From positions 124,001-188,000 of the forward strand of contig NZ_QZWF01000006.1 of assembly GCF_004187715.1 (NCBI RefSeq): 64,000 nt of DNA. The letters are read 5' to 3'. The DNA is from Streptomyces sp. F001 (GTDB lineage Bacteria; Actinomycetota; Actinomycetes; Streptomycetales; Streptomycetaceae). Position 1 is the first letter of the stretch. Every line of letters begins with the position of its first letter. Of the stretch, positions 14,855-22,913 are shown in pieces. The notes below the pieces were generated by a model that was not told where the DNA came from, ran no database searches, and saw only the letters and a program-made list of their open reading frames with translations. The position numbers were made by a program, and so were the translations under genes.

Positions 14855-16642
14855 ATGCGGGTCGTCGCGACGGCCGGGCATGTCGACCACGGCAAGAGCA
14901 CGCTGGTCCACGCGCTGACCGGCACCCACCCGGACCGGCTGGCGGAGGAGCGGCGCCGTGGTCTGACCATCGACCTGGGCTTCGCGTGGACGGATCTGCC
15001 GTCGGGTGAGCGGCTCGCGTTCGTCGACGTCCCGGGACACGAAAGGTTCGTCCCCACCATGCTGGCCGGTGTGGGGCCCGTGCCCGCCGTCCTGTTCGTC
15101 GTCGCTTCGGACGAGGGCTGGAAGCCCCAGTCCGCCGAGCACCTCGCCGCCGTGGACGCTCTGGGCGTACGGCACGGGCTGCTCGCGGTCACCCGCTGCG
15201 ATCTGGCAGACCCGGGCCCGGCCATGGCGCAGGCACTGGACCGGATCAGGTCCAGCACGCTCGGCGGCGTCGAGGCCGTGGCCGTCAGCGCCCGCACCGG
15301 CGCGGGCCTCGCCGAGTTGCGCGCGGCCCTCGGCCGTCTGGCCGAGCGGCTGCCGGACGGGGACGCCGACGCCCCGGTGCGGCTGTGGATCGACCGCGCC
15401 TTCACCGTGCGCGGCAGCGGGCTGGTCGTCACCGGCACGCTCGGTGCGGGCCGGATCCGCCAGGGCGACGTCCTGGTGACCGCCCGCTCCGCCCGTTCCG
15501 TGCGCGTCAGGGCGCTGCAGGCTCTCGGCGAGGAGACCGGCCTGGTGCGGGCGACGGCCCGGCTCGCCGTCAACCTCCGCGGTCTCGACAAGCAGTCGAC
15601 AGGCCGCGGCGACGCACTGCTCACCCCCGGCAGCTTCGTTCCCTGTCTACGCTGCGACGTGCGCGTACACGGCGGAACACCGGCCGGGGAGCTGCCCCGC
15701 ACCGCCGTCGCCCATATCGGCTCGGCGGCCGTGCCGGTACGCGTACGCCCGCTCGGTGGGGACATTGTCCGGCTGACCCTGTCGGCGCCGCTGCCGCTGC
15801 GCATCGGTGACCGCGCGGTGCTGCGCGATCCGGGTCTGCAGCGGGTGCTAGCAGGACTGACGGTGCTCGACCCCCGGCCACCGGAACTGCGTCGCCGTGG
15901 CGCCGCGGCACGGCGCGCGGCCGAACTGGGCAATGCTCGCGGCACTCCGATCGAGGCGGACGAGCTGCGGCGCCGACTGCTGGTCACGCGCGAGGAGTTG
16001 ACCGCGATGGGGGTGGCCGTCCGCACCGCGCCGGTCGCGGGCGACTGGCTCGCCGAGCCCGCCCACTGGACCTCCCTGCGCGCCCGACTGGCCGAACTGG
16101 TCGCCGCTTACCACACCGAGCGGCCAGCCGAGGAGGGTGTACCGGTGGAAATCGCTCGGCACCGCCTCGGACTGCCCTCCGCGTCCCTGGTGAAGGCACT
16201 GGTCACACCACCCCTGCGGCTGAACCTCGGGCGCGTGACCGTCGGGCCCGATTCCCTGCCCGACGCCGTTGCGGAGGCGGTGGGCCGCCTCACCGCCGAG
16301 CTCGCGGGCCGGCCGTTCGCCGCCCCCCAAGCCCAGCGGCTGGCGGAACTCGGCCTCGGCCGCCGCGAGCTCACCGCGGCGGTCCGCCACGGGGCCGTAC
16401 TGCGGCTCGCGGAGCACGTGGTGCTGCTGCCGGACGCCCCGCGGCTGGCGGCCGACCGGCTGAGCGAACTCGACCAGCCGTTCACCGTGGGAACGGCGAG
16501 CCGCGCCCTGGAGACCAGCCGCCGCGTCACCGTCCCCCTGCTCGAGCACTGCGACGGTCAAGGCATCACCGAGCTGTTGCCCGACAAACGCCGCCGCTGC
16601 GCGCCGCGCGGCCGGCCGGCGCCGGTCACTGCGCCACCCTGA
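14855..16642 (+). CDS. selB: Selenocysteine-specific elongation factor SelB
   Basis: The 595-residue GTPase delivers Sec-tRNA to UGA codons marked by a SECIS hairpin. G1 is ATAGHVDHGKSTLV, the switch region is RRRGLTIDLGFAW, G3 is VDVPGHERFVPTML, and G4 is VTRCDL in place of NKxD, as is usual in many SelB. Beta-barrel domains follow (RAFTVRGSGLVVTGTLGAG). The C-terminal winged-helix domains bind SECIS RNA (about residues 380-590, for example FTASR-like FTVGTASRALETSRRVTVPL). Start ATG 14855 is 2 bp after the selA stop. The gene is complete and ends just before transposon debris, so the locus looks functional. Confidence 0.95.
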   Translation: MRVVATAGHVDHGKSTLVHALTGTHPDRLAEERRRGLTIDLGFAWTDLPSGERLAFVDVPGHERFVPTMLAGVGPVPAVLFVVASDEGWKPQSAEHLAAVDALGVRHGLLAVTRCDLADPGPAMAQALDRIRSSTLGGVEAVAVSARTGAGLAELRAALGRLAERLPDGDADAPVRLWIDRAFTVRGSGLVVTGTLGAGRIRQGDVLVTARSARSVRVRALQALGEETGLVRATARLAVNLRGLDKQSTGRGDALLTPGSFVPCLRCDVRVHGGTPAGELPRTAVAHIGSAAVPVRVRPLGGDIVRLTLSAPLPLRIGDRAVLRDPGLQRVLAGLTVLDPRPPELRRRGAAARRAAELGNARGTPIEADELRRRLLVTREELTAMGVAVRTAPVAGDWLAEPAHWTSLRARLAELVAAYHTERPAEEGVPVEIARHRLGLPSASLVKALVTPPLRLNLGRVTVGPDSLPDAVAEAVGRLTAELAGRPFAAPQAQRLAELGLGRRELTAAVRHGAVLRLAEHVVLLPDAPRLAADRLSELDQPFTVGTASRALETSRRVTVPLLEHCDGQGITELLPDKRRRCAPRGRPAPVTAPP

Positions 16643-16831
16643 ACGAATCAACGACCCGCGAAGTACGGGCCTAGTGCTCAATTCCGCTTTCGGTGGGTAT
16701 AGCTGTTGATAGCGGGGTGGATGCGGGTGCTCGGGGGGGTGCTGGGGAATGGTGTTGCGGGCACGGCCGGGCCGTGACGAGGGCGAGCAAGCGATGATCC
16801 ACCGCCTGGCGTCGGCCAGAAAGGCGCCGTC
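16643..16831. other. Spacer between selB and IS remnant
   Basis: No gene is seen. It is less biased in codon-like structure than its neighbours and contains G-rich runs (GTGCTCGGGGGGGTGCTGGGG). It is probably IS-derived non-coding sequence. Confidence 0.3.
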
Positions 16832-17214
16832 GTGCTGCTGCGCTTGGCCTATCTCGCCGCGACCAACACCCTGGCACTCCTGCGCCTTCTACCGATGAGC
16901 AACCGCGACAAGGACATCGAGATCCTGGCGCTGCGCGACCAACTGCTGGTCCTGCAGCGTCAGGTCGGCAAGCCCACGTTCACCGACGCCGACCGCGCCG
17001 TCCTCGCCGGCCTGCTCCACCACCTCCCGGTGGACAAGCTCCGGCACCTCCTCCTGGCACGCCCCGACAGGATCCTGCGCTGGCACCGCGACCTGCTCAA
17101 GCGACGCCATGCTGCAACCTGCGTACCGAAGCGCCGCGGACGCACCTTGACACCTGGATGTCCGCCGACGAGACCGACTCGGCGGGACCCTGCACGAATA
17201 CCGACATGCCGCTT
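16832..17214 (+). pseudogene. Internally deleted rve-type transposase remnant
   Basis: The N-terminal part reads LLPMSNRDKDIEILALRDQL, then LRHLLLARPDRILRWHRDLL to about 17110. The sequence then jumps, in another frame, to the last codons of such a transposase at 17170-17214 (DRLGGTLHEYRHAA, then TGA), which match the ends of the neighbouring copies. The catalytic core is deleted. The N-terminus is shared with the fragment at 4099. The element's remaining end lies only about 100 bp before the flavin oxidoreductase gene, so it may have replaced that gene's original promoter. Confidence 0.7.
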
Positions 17215-17313
17215 GACCAGGCCGGACAATATATCGGGCACCCGCACGGTCGGCCTGGTCACAGCGTGCCGACGCCGGGAATCAAAAGTGGTCGCCGGAC
17301 GCTTTGAGCGTGC

Positions 17314-18336
17314 GTGAAGAAGATAGGTTTCCTCTCGTTCGGCCACTGGTCGCCAAGTGCGCACTCCAAGACCCGGTCCGCCGCCGACTTCCTGCACCAG
17401 TCCATCGACCTGGCGGTCGCAGCCGAGGAGCTCGGCGTGGACGGTGCGTACTTCCGCGTACACCACTTCGCGCGGCAGGCGGCCAGCCCGTTCCCCCTAC
17501 TCTCGGCCATCGGTGCACGGACCTCAAAGATCGAGATCGGCACCGGCGTGATCGACATGCGCTATGAGAACCCGCTGTACATGGCCGAGGACGCCGGTGC
17601 TGCCGACCTCATCTCCGGCGGCCGGCTGCAACTCGGCATCAGCCGTGGATCACCGGAACAGGTGATCGACGGCTGGCGTTACTTCGGTTACACCCCCGCC
17701 GAGGGCGAGACCGGCACGGACATGGCCCGCCGGCACACCGAGGCCTTCCTCAAGGTGCTCGAGGGCAGGGGCTTCGCGCAGCCGAACCCGCGGCCGATGT
17801 TCCCCAACCCGCCGGGGCTGCTGCGCATCGAGCCGCACTCCGAGGGACTGTGCGAGCGGATCTGGTGGGGCTCCGGCTCGAACGCGACCGCCGTCTGGGC
17901 CGCAAAGCTGGGGATGAACCTGCAGAGTTCCACACTGAAGGACGACGAGACGGGCGAACCGTTGCACGTCCAGCAGCGCAAGCAGATCGAGGCGTACCGC
18001 CAGGCGTACAAGGAGGCCGGCCACGCACGAGAGCCGCGGGTGTCGGTCAGCCGCAGCATCTTTGCCCTGACCAACAACCTGGACCGGGCCTACTTCGGCC
18101 GCGACCGCAACTCGCGGGACCAGCTCGGCATGATCGACGACACGACCAGGGCGATCTTCGGACGCTCGTACGCCGCCGAGCCGGACGTGCTGGTGAAGCG
18201 GCTCCAGGAAGACGAGGCCATCCAGGCCGCGGACACCCTGCTGCTGACCATCCCGAACCAGCTCGGGGTCGACTACAACGCCCATGTGCTGGAGAACATC
18301 CTCACCCACGTGGCACCGGAGCTCGGCTGGCGCTGA
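17314..18336 (+). CDS. LLM-class (luciferase-like) flavin-dependent oxidoreductase
   Basis: The 340-residue TIM-barrel protein has luciferase-family features: KKIGFLSFGHWSP at the N-terminus, ELGVDGAYFRVHHFARQ, FPLLSAIGARTSKIEIGTGV, DLISGGRLQLGISRGSPEQV, then ILTHVAPELGW at the end. These enzymes use FMN or F420 and transfer hydride or oxygen to small substrates; the sequence alone does not decide between the cofactors. The start is GTG 17314 with a weak RBS. It is flanked on both sides by transposase remnants and appears to be an isolated survivor in an otherwise decayed region. The C-terminus (VDYNAHVLENI) is intact. Confidence 0.88.
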   Translation: MKKIGFLSFGHWSPSAHSKTRSAADFLHQSIDLAVAAEELGVDGAYFRVHHFARQAASPFPLLSAIGARTSKIEIGTGVIDMRYENPLYMAEDAGAADLISGGRLQLGISRGSPEQVIDGWRYFGYTPAEGETGTDMARRHTEAFLKVLEGRGFAQPNPRPMFPNPPGLLRIEPHSEGLCERIWWGSGSNATAVWAAKLGMNLQSSTLKDDETGEPLHVQQRKQIEAYRQAYKEAGHAREPRVSVSRSIFALTNNLDRAYFGRDRNSRDQLGMIDDTTRAIFGRSYAAEPDVLVKRLQEDEAIQAADTLLLTIPNQLGVDYNAHVLENILTHVAPELGWR

Positions 18337-18529
18337 GTGTTCTGCCAGCCTGCGTGCGGTACGGGTCGGCTCGTCACTGTGGTCGTCAGGCCCCCGGTGC
18401 GGCTTGGTTGGGCGATCAGTGCCGAGCCGCGACCGGCGACCGGGAGGGGCTGGGGGCGGTGCGGTCTGCCGGGCACGTACCGGTCGGCGCGCGGAGCCCT
18501 GTCCTTGCCGGAAACCTCATCCGTCCTGG
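18337..18529. other. Spacer with an IS-end sequence
   Basis: No gene is evident. The last 35 bp (GAAACCTCATCCGTCCTGGTC, about 18510-18530) are the terminal sequence of the adjacent minus-strand transposase remnant; a close relative occurs at 3970-3990. Confidence 0.35.
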
Positions 18530-18770
18530 TCAAGCGGCGTGTTGGTATTCGTGGAGGATGCCGCCGAGTCGGTCGCGTCCTCGGACGTCGAGATGGAGGA
18601 TCCGGGCCGGGTCGGTGATCGGCTCGGGCAGTGGTTGCAGGGGCCGGGCGTTGGCGATGCCCTGGTGCGGCCGATGCGAGTTGTAGAAGCCCTCGAACTC
18701 GCGTAGCGCATGGAGCAGGTGGCGGTGGTTCCATATCAGCGCGCGGTCCAGGAGCTCACGTCGGCAGGTC
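18530..18770 (-). pseudogene. C-terminal fragment of an rve-type transposase
   Basis: The reverse strand reads CRRELLDRALIWNHRHLLHA, EFEGFYNSHRPHQGIANARP and finally RLGGILHEYQHAA before TGA. This is the tail of an IS3/IS481-like transposase around and after the catalytic Glu. The 5' part is lost where the intact IS (18778-20004) begins, so that insertion probably truncated this older copy. Confidence 0.75.
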
Positions 18771-18777
18771 TGCACCC

Positions 18778-20004
18778 TGTGCCGCTCGGAAACAGGATTC
18801 TGGGTCTGAACTGCAGGTTCCTCAGCCAAAGCTGGGGCTCGCGCGACGTCTGGGATGATCATTCGATGCCGCTGTCCATCTTCACCGCGTTGGTCCGGAA
18901 CCTGATCACGCTGCCCGCTGCCGTGCTGCGCAGTCGCGTGGCCAAGGATGCGGAGGTCCTGGCGCTGCGGCACGAGAACGCGGTGCTGCGTCGTCAGATC
19001 GCTCGGGTTCGCTATGAGCCCGCTGACCGGATCTGGTTCGCCATGCTCTCCCGGCTGGTCCCGCGCGAGCGCTGGCGCCAGGTCTTCGCAGTCACACCCA
19101 CCACGCTGCTGGCCTGGCATCGGCAACTCGTCGCCCGGAAGTGGACGTATCCTCAGCACCGCTGCCCCGGCAGGCCCTCCACCGCGCCCACCGTCAAACA
19201 ACTCATCTTGCGCCTGGTGAAGGAGAACCACACTTGGGGCCACCGCCGGATACAGGGCGAACTCGCCCGCCTTGGCTACCCGATCGCTCCATCCACGGTC
19301 TGGAAGGCCCTACACGCGGCCGGAATCGACCCCGCGCCGCGGCGCTCCGGCGCAACCTGGCGCCCGTTCCTCACCACTCAGGCCCACGGTATCCTCGCCG
19401 CCGACTTCCTGCACCTCGACACCGTGGCGCTCAAGCGCCTCTACGCCCTGGTCTTCATCGAGCACGGCACGCGACGCCTCCACCTCGCCGGCGTCACCGC
19501 CCATCCCACCGCGCAGTGGACCGTCCAACAGGCGAGGAATCTCGCCATGGCGCTGGACCGCCGCATGGACTCCCTGCGCTTCCTCCTTCGGGATCGGGAC
19601 AGCAAGTACACCAGCTCCTTCGACGCCGTCTTCGAGGCCGACGATGTGGAGATTCTGCTCAGCCCACCGCGGGCGCCGCGAGCGAACGCAATCTGCGAGA
19701 GAGTCGTGGGCACTCTCCGCCGCGAGATCCTCGACCGCATGCTGATCTACAACGAAGCCCATGCCGTGGCAGTGCTGACCGAGTACATCCGCCACTACAA
19801 CGGGCATCGTCCCCACCAATCCCGGCAGCAGCTACCCCCGGACAGCAACGAACCGCCCGCCCTGGCCACCGTCACGGACCTCCGGGCGCACGGGATCCGA
19901 CGACAACCCGTCCTCGGCGGCCTGCTGAACGAGTACCGTCACGCTGCCTGACCACGCCGCATCACCGCAGTTCGCAGGACCGAATCGTATTTTCGAGCGG
20001 CACA
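18778..20004 (+). mobile_element. Intact rve-type insertion sequence with imperfect inverted repeats
   Basis: The ends TGTGCCGCTCGGAAAC (18778) and the reverse complement of the sequence ending at 20004 (TGTGCCGCTCGAAAAT) match over the first 11 bases and remain similar for about 37 bp. One complete transposase gene lies inside. No clear target duplication was found: the flanks are TCTGCACCC on the left and CGTCGGCGG on the right. Confidence 0.8.
18866..19951 (+). CDS. IS3/IS481-like transposase with integrase catalytic core
   Basis: The 361-residue product begins with a basic/helical segment (RSRVAKDAEVLALRHENAVL), then a helix-turn-helix-like region (ENHTWGHRRIQGELARLGY). The rve core carries the DDE residues: Asp in ILAADFLHLDTV, Asp in RDRDSKYTSSFD, and Glu in NAICERVVGTLRREILDR. 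It ends RPVLGGLLNEYRHAA-like, as do the remnants at 17.2 and 18.5 kb. ATG 18866 is chosen because the longer frame from 18710 would run through the IS terminus. There is no frameshift, so it may be active. Confidence 0.85.
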   Translation: MPLSIFTALVRNLITLPAAVLRSRVAKDAEVLALRHENAVLRRQIARVRYEPADRIWFAMLSRLVPRERWRQVFAVTPTTLLAWHRQLVARKWTYPQHRCPGRPSTAPTVKQLILRLVKENHTWGHRRIQGELARLGYPIAPSTVWKALHAAGIDPAPRRSGATWRPFLTTQAHGILAADFLHLDTVALKRLYALVFIEHGTRRLHLAGVTAHPTAQWTVQQARNLAMALDRRMDSLRFLLRDRDSKYTSSFDAVFEADDVEILLSPPRAPRANAICERVVGTLRREILDRMLIYNEAHAVAVLTEYIRHYNGHRPHQSRQQLPPDSNEPPALATVTDLRAHGIRRQPVLGGLLNEYRHAA

Positions 20005-20110
20005 CGTCGGCGGAGTGTCTGCGGCAGGTGTTGTAGCGGGCCAGCCAGGCGAAGACGGTGGCCCTGCAGGTGGCGGCGTCGCTGTAGTCACGGGCCCCCC
20101 GCGGAGGGTC
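20005..20110 (-). pseudogene. C-terminal scrap of another transposase
   Basis: The reverse strand reads ATCRATVFAWLARYNTCRRH followed by SADVCRSKI. This resembles the C-terminal WYNxRRRHSALGY segment of IS3-family transposases. It is interrupted at 20004 by the intact IS, and nothing upstream is recognisable. Confidence 0.5.
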
Positions 20111-20153
20111 CGTGCTCCCGATCACGGGAGCAGTGCGGAGGTGGTCGGCCGGT

Positions 20154-20579
20154 TCAGGTCGCAAGGGCTGAGGCCGGCGAGTGGGGACCTCGGAGACCGA
20201 CTGAGGAGTGCGTCGACGGCGGCGCGTCGTCGTCGGTCAGCGGGATGGAGATGAGCATCCGTTGCAAGCTGGCTGCGACTTTGAGGAGTTGGGCCTGGGT
20301 GGAGTCCTTCGGGGTGTAGAAGTCGCAGCGTGCGCAGGCCGTGCGGTGCTGAGACCGTTCAAAGAGGCTGTAGGTGCAGCAGCCGTGGCTGAGGTCGTAG
20401 TGCTGCCAGGGCTCGCCGCCCGTGGCTGCGCCGGAGGCGACGGCGTCCCGGTCGACGAGGCCTTCGATGGTCCGCAGGTCGCGGAAGAAGTATCCGGCTT
20501 CGGTGTATGCCCTGGTCGGCGTGTTTAGTGTGATGCTCGCGTAGTGCTGGGTGCTGGTCGGGCTGAATGTCCGAGCCAT
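20154..20579 (-). pseudogene. C-terminal fragment of a transposon-type tyrosine recombinase
   Basis: The reverse strand encodes YFFRDLRTIEGLVDRDAVAS, GGEPWQHYDLSHGCCTYSLF and ERSQHRTACARCDFYTPKDS, then LLKVAASLQRML. This is the zinc-ribbon-like tail (CxxCxFY region) found after the catalytic domain of actinobacterial transposon integrases. The catalytic domain is missing. The fragment joins the serine recombinase fragment at about 20580 head to head. Confidence 0.65.
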
Positions 20580-20584
20580 GCCTG

Positions 20585-20989
20585 CAGTTCGAAGTGAACC
20601 GCTCCCATCCGCGTCTCGCCCGCTACCGGGCCACCCTCGCCACCGGAGCCGATGCCGCTGTCGTCACCCAATGGATCAACGACACCCAGCACGACAAACG
20701 GACCACCCTGGCAAGGCTCAAAGAAGCCGAGGCGCAGCCGACCGCCGCGTCGAAGAAGGAGAAGCCGCTCACGGAGAAGGAGATCCTCGAGATCGCGAAG
20801 GACCTCAGAGAGGTCACGCAGCGTCTCCAGAGCACCGATCCCAGCATAAAAGCCTCACTCTACGAAGCTCTGGGCGTCACAATCAGCTACGAAAATGCTA
20901 CGAGGGCCGCGACCGTCAGGTCGAGGCCCTCGAAAGCGCATCGTCAAGCGAAGTGTCCGAGGGGGGACTTGAACCCCCACGCCCGATAA
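20585..20989 (+). pseudogene. C-terminal fragment of a large serine recombinase abutting tRNA-Leu
   Basis: The plus strand reads FEVNRSHPRLARYRATLATG, WINDTQHDKRTTLARLKEAE and LTEKEILEIAKDLREVTQRL, then PSIKASLYEALGVTISYE. This is the coiled-coil/C-terminal part of an actinophage-type serine integrase. The last codons (CPRGDLNPHAR, TAA) are formed by the 3' half of the tRNA-Leu gene, showing that the recombinase gene lies directly at the attachment site. The catalytic serine domain is absent, so the element can no longer move by itself. Confidence 0.75.
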
Positions 20990-21038
20990 AGGGCACTAGC
21001 ACCTCAAGCTAGCGCGTCTGCCATTCCGCCACCCGGAC
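20954..21038 (-). tRNA. tRNA-Leu (anticodon GAG)
   Basis: Read on the reverse strand, GTCCGGG at the 5' end pairs with the acceptor 3' strand. The anticodon arm CTAGC-TTGAGGT-GCTAG gives anticodon GAG, the variable arm is long (TGCCCTTTATCGGGCG) and the T arm is GGGGGTTCAAGTCCCCC. CCA is not encoded. The 3' half coincides with the end of a serine recombinase remnant, so this tRNA probably served as an integration site. Confidence 0.93.
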
Positions 21039-21222
21039 CAGGTGTCCGCCGCCTTGCCGGGGGTGTTCCCCGGGGCGACACGGACAACAATACCAAGGTT
21101 TCGGAGTGCCCTTCACCTGCGTTTCCGTCCCCTGAGGCGGGTGCGTCACCCCGACCGGCCGGGTCACGGCGAGTGGTCGGGGTGTCACTCTTCGGTGTAC
21201 GTCCGGCAGGCGCGACGGGTGA
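21039..21222. other. Spacer between tRNA-Leu and the aldehyde dehydrogenase gene
   Basis: No gene is seen. It contains the tRNA promoter side and the 3' end of the minus-strand aldehyde dehydrogenase transcript. Confidence 0.3.
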
Positions 21223-22764
21223 TCACGGCATGAGGTGGTAGTCCGGGAAGTTGCCGGGCAGCCGCTCTCCCGCCGGTCCCTGCGTCACCGCACGCACGAG
21301 CAGCTCACCGCCGACGAACGCGCCGCGCCAGGACGCGCCGAAGCCGCCGAACAGCTCCTCGCGGTCGCCACGGGAGCGGGGCTTTCCGTGCCCCACCTTG
21401 AAGGCACGGATCTGCGGGGCGAGCCGGTCAAAGGTCGCCCGGTCGTCCGTGGACAGCGTGGCGACCAGCGCGCCGTTGGACGCGTTCATCGCGGCCAGCA
21501 GCTCCGCCTCCGTGTCGACCAGGACGATGGTGTCGACCGGGCCGAAGGGTTCCGCGTGGTGCAGCGGGGAGGACGGCGGCGGGTTCAGGAGCGTGACCGG
21601 CTGGACGTACGCCGAGGTGTCCTGGCCGGGCAGGAAGCGCGCATCGCTCTGCCGGCCACGATGCAGCGGGACGGCGCCGCGGTCGATGGCCTCAGCCACC
21701 TGGTCGTGCAGCTCCTTGGCCTTGGCCGCGTTGATCACCGGCCCGAAGTCCAACGCCGGGTAAGGGTCGTCGCGCTGCTCGACCGCGAGCGGATGGCCGA
21801 CCCTGAGCGTGCGGACCGCCGGGAGGTACGCCGCCAGGAACTCGTCGAACAGCGCACGCTGGACGACGAAGCGCGGGTAGGCCGTACAGCGCTGTTTGCC
21901 GTAGTCGAAGAGCTTGGGAACGACCGCCGTGAGCGTGTCCCAGTCCGTGAAGTTCCAGATGCCCCAGGTGTTGAGTCCTTCCTGTTCGAGGATGTGCCGC
22001 TTGCCGAGGTCGGCGACGGCCGTGGCCACCGCGGCGCCGGTGTCCCGGCCGCCGACGAAGGAGACACAGCCGATCTCGGGCGCCCGCACCAGCGCCTGGG
22101 ACAACTCGCCTCCGCTGCCGCTGACGAGGGTGACGGGAAGTCCCTCGCGGGCGGCGAGCGCGCAGGCCAGGGTCAGACAGGCGACACCGCCGTCGGTCGG
22201 GGCCTTGGCGATGACCGCATTGCCTGCCAGCGCCTGTACCAGCAATGCGTGAACGAGCACGCTCATCGGGTAGTTCCAGCTCGCGATGTTCGACACCGGG
22301 CCGTCCAACGGGGCCCGCCCGGCGACCATCGGCTCGATACCGTCGACGTACCAGCGCACCCCGTCGATGGCTCGGTCGACGTCCGCCTGGGCGAGCCGCC
22401 AGGGTTTGCCGATCTCCCAGACCAACAACAGCGCAAGCAGTTCGCGGTGCTCGGTGAGGGCGTCCAGGGTGGCCGCGACGCGGGCCCGGCGTTCGTCGAG
22501 GGGGATGTGCCGCCAGGCGCGGTGCTGGTCGAGTGAGGCACGTACGGCCTGGTGAGCGGTGGTGCCGTCGAGTCGCGGCGGGCCCGCGATGGGGGTGCCG
22601 TCGACGGGTGTGGTGGCGGGCAGGGCCCGGCCGTCGGCCTGCCAGGCGGCGTTCCAGAGGTTGAGGACGCGGTCGTCGCGGAAGGCCTCGGGGGCGACGG
22701 CGAGGCAGCGCTGCCAGGCGTCGGCCCAGGAGGTGTCCGACTTGAGGGTGAGGGTGGGTGCCAT
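21223..22764 (-). CDS. Aldehyde dehydrogenase-family protein with atypical active-site glutamate region
   Basis: The 513-residue product has most ALDH hallmarks: SNIASWNYPMSVLVHALL, AVIAKAPTDGG, GCVSFVGGRDTGAAVA (NAD-binding turn), the catalytic Cys in KQRCTAYPRFVV, and LHHAEPFGPVDTIVLVD near the C-terminus. The usual ELGGKSP glutamate motif is replaced by ILEQEGLNTWGIW, so the family branch is unusual and the substrate cannot be inferred. The start at 22764 follows GGAGC; the upstream 42 bp of open frame lack a better start. It lies beside the sucDC genes in the same direction, with a possible GntR site in the gap, so it may handle a short-chain aldehyde (for example glyoxylate-type) of the oxalate locus. 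That last point is inference. Confidence 0.8.
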   Translation of the reverse strand: MAPTLTLKSDTSWADAWQRCLAVAPEAFRDDRVLNLWNAAWQADGRALPATTPVDGTPIAGPPRLDGTTAHQAVRASLDQHRAWRHIPLDERRARVAATLDALTEHRELLALLLVWEIGKPWRLAQADVDRAIDGVRWYVDGIEPMVAGRAPLDGPVSNIASWNYPMSVLVHALLVQALAGNAVIAKAPTDGGVACLTLACALAAREGLPVTLVSGSGGELSQALVRAPEIGCVSFVGGRDTGAAVATAVADLGKRHILEQEGLNTWGIWNFTDWDTLTAVVPKLFDYGKQRCTAYPRFVVQRALFDEFLAAYLPAVRTLRVGHPLAVEQRDDPYPALDFGPVINAAKAKELHDQVAEAIDRGAVPLHRGRQSDARFLPGQDTSAYVQPVTLLNPPPSSPLHHAEPFGPVDTIVLVDTEAELLAAMNASNGALVATLSTDDRATFDRLAPQIRAFKVGHGKPRSRGDREELFGGFGASWRGAFVGGELLVRAVTQGPAGERLPGNFPDYHLMP

Positions 22765-22883
22765 TGGTGAGCTCCGCTCTCGGTGCACAGTCGGGGCGGG
22801 TTGCATGGCTGGTCCCGGGCACGGCTCGCACTGCCGTGCGGGGACGTCGTACGGAGGAAGCTAGTGAGGCGCCGTGATGCGCG

Positions 22884-22906
22884 ACAGTCACCTCTCGACA
22901 ACTATG
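22884..22906. promoter_or_regulatory. Possible GntR operator upstream of the aldehyde dehydrogenase
   Basis: ACAGT(N6)TCGACAACTATG resembles the inverted repeat before oxc (ACAGTATTCGTCGACTGTATG at 25012-25032). It is the weakest of the four related sites. Confidence 0.35.
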
Positions 22907-22913
22907 AGTGACA

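Noticed and set aside
18710..18865. Longer transposase start at 18710
   Set aside because: It would cross the left end of the IS at 18778.
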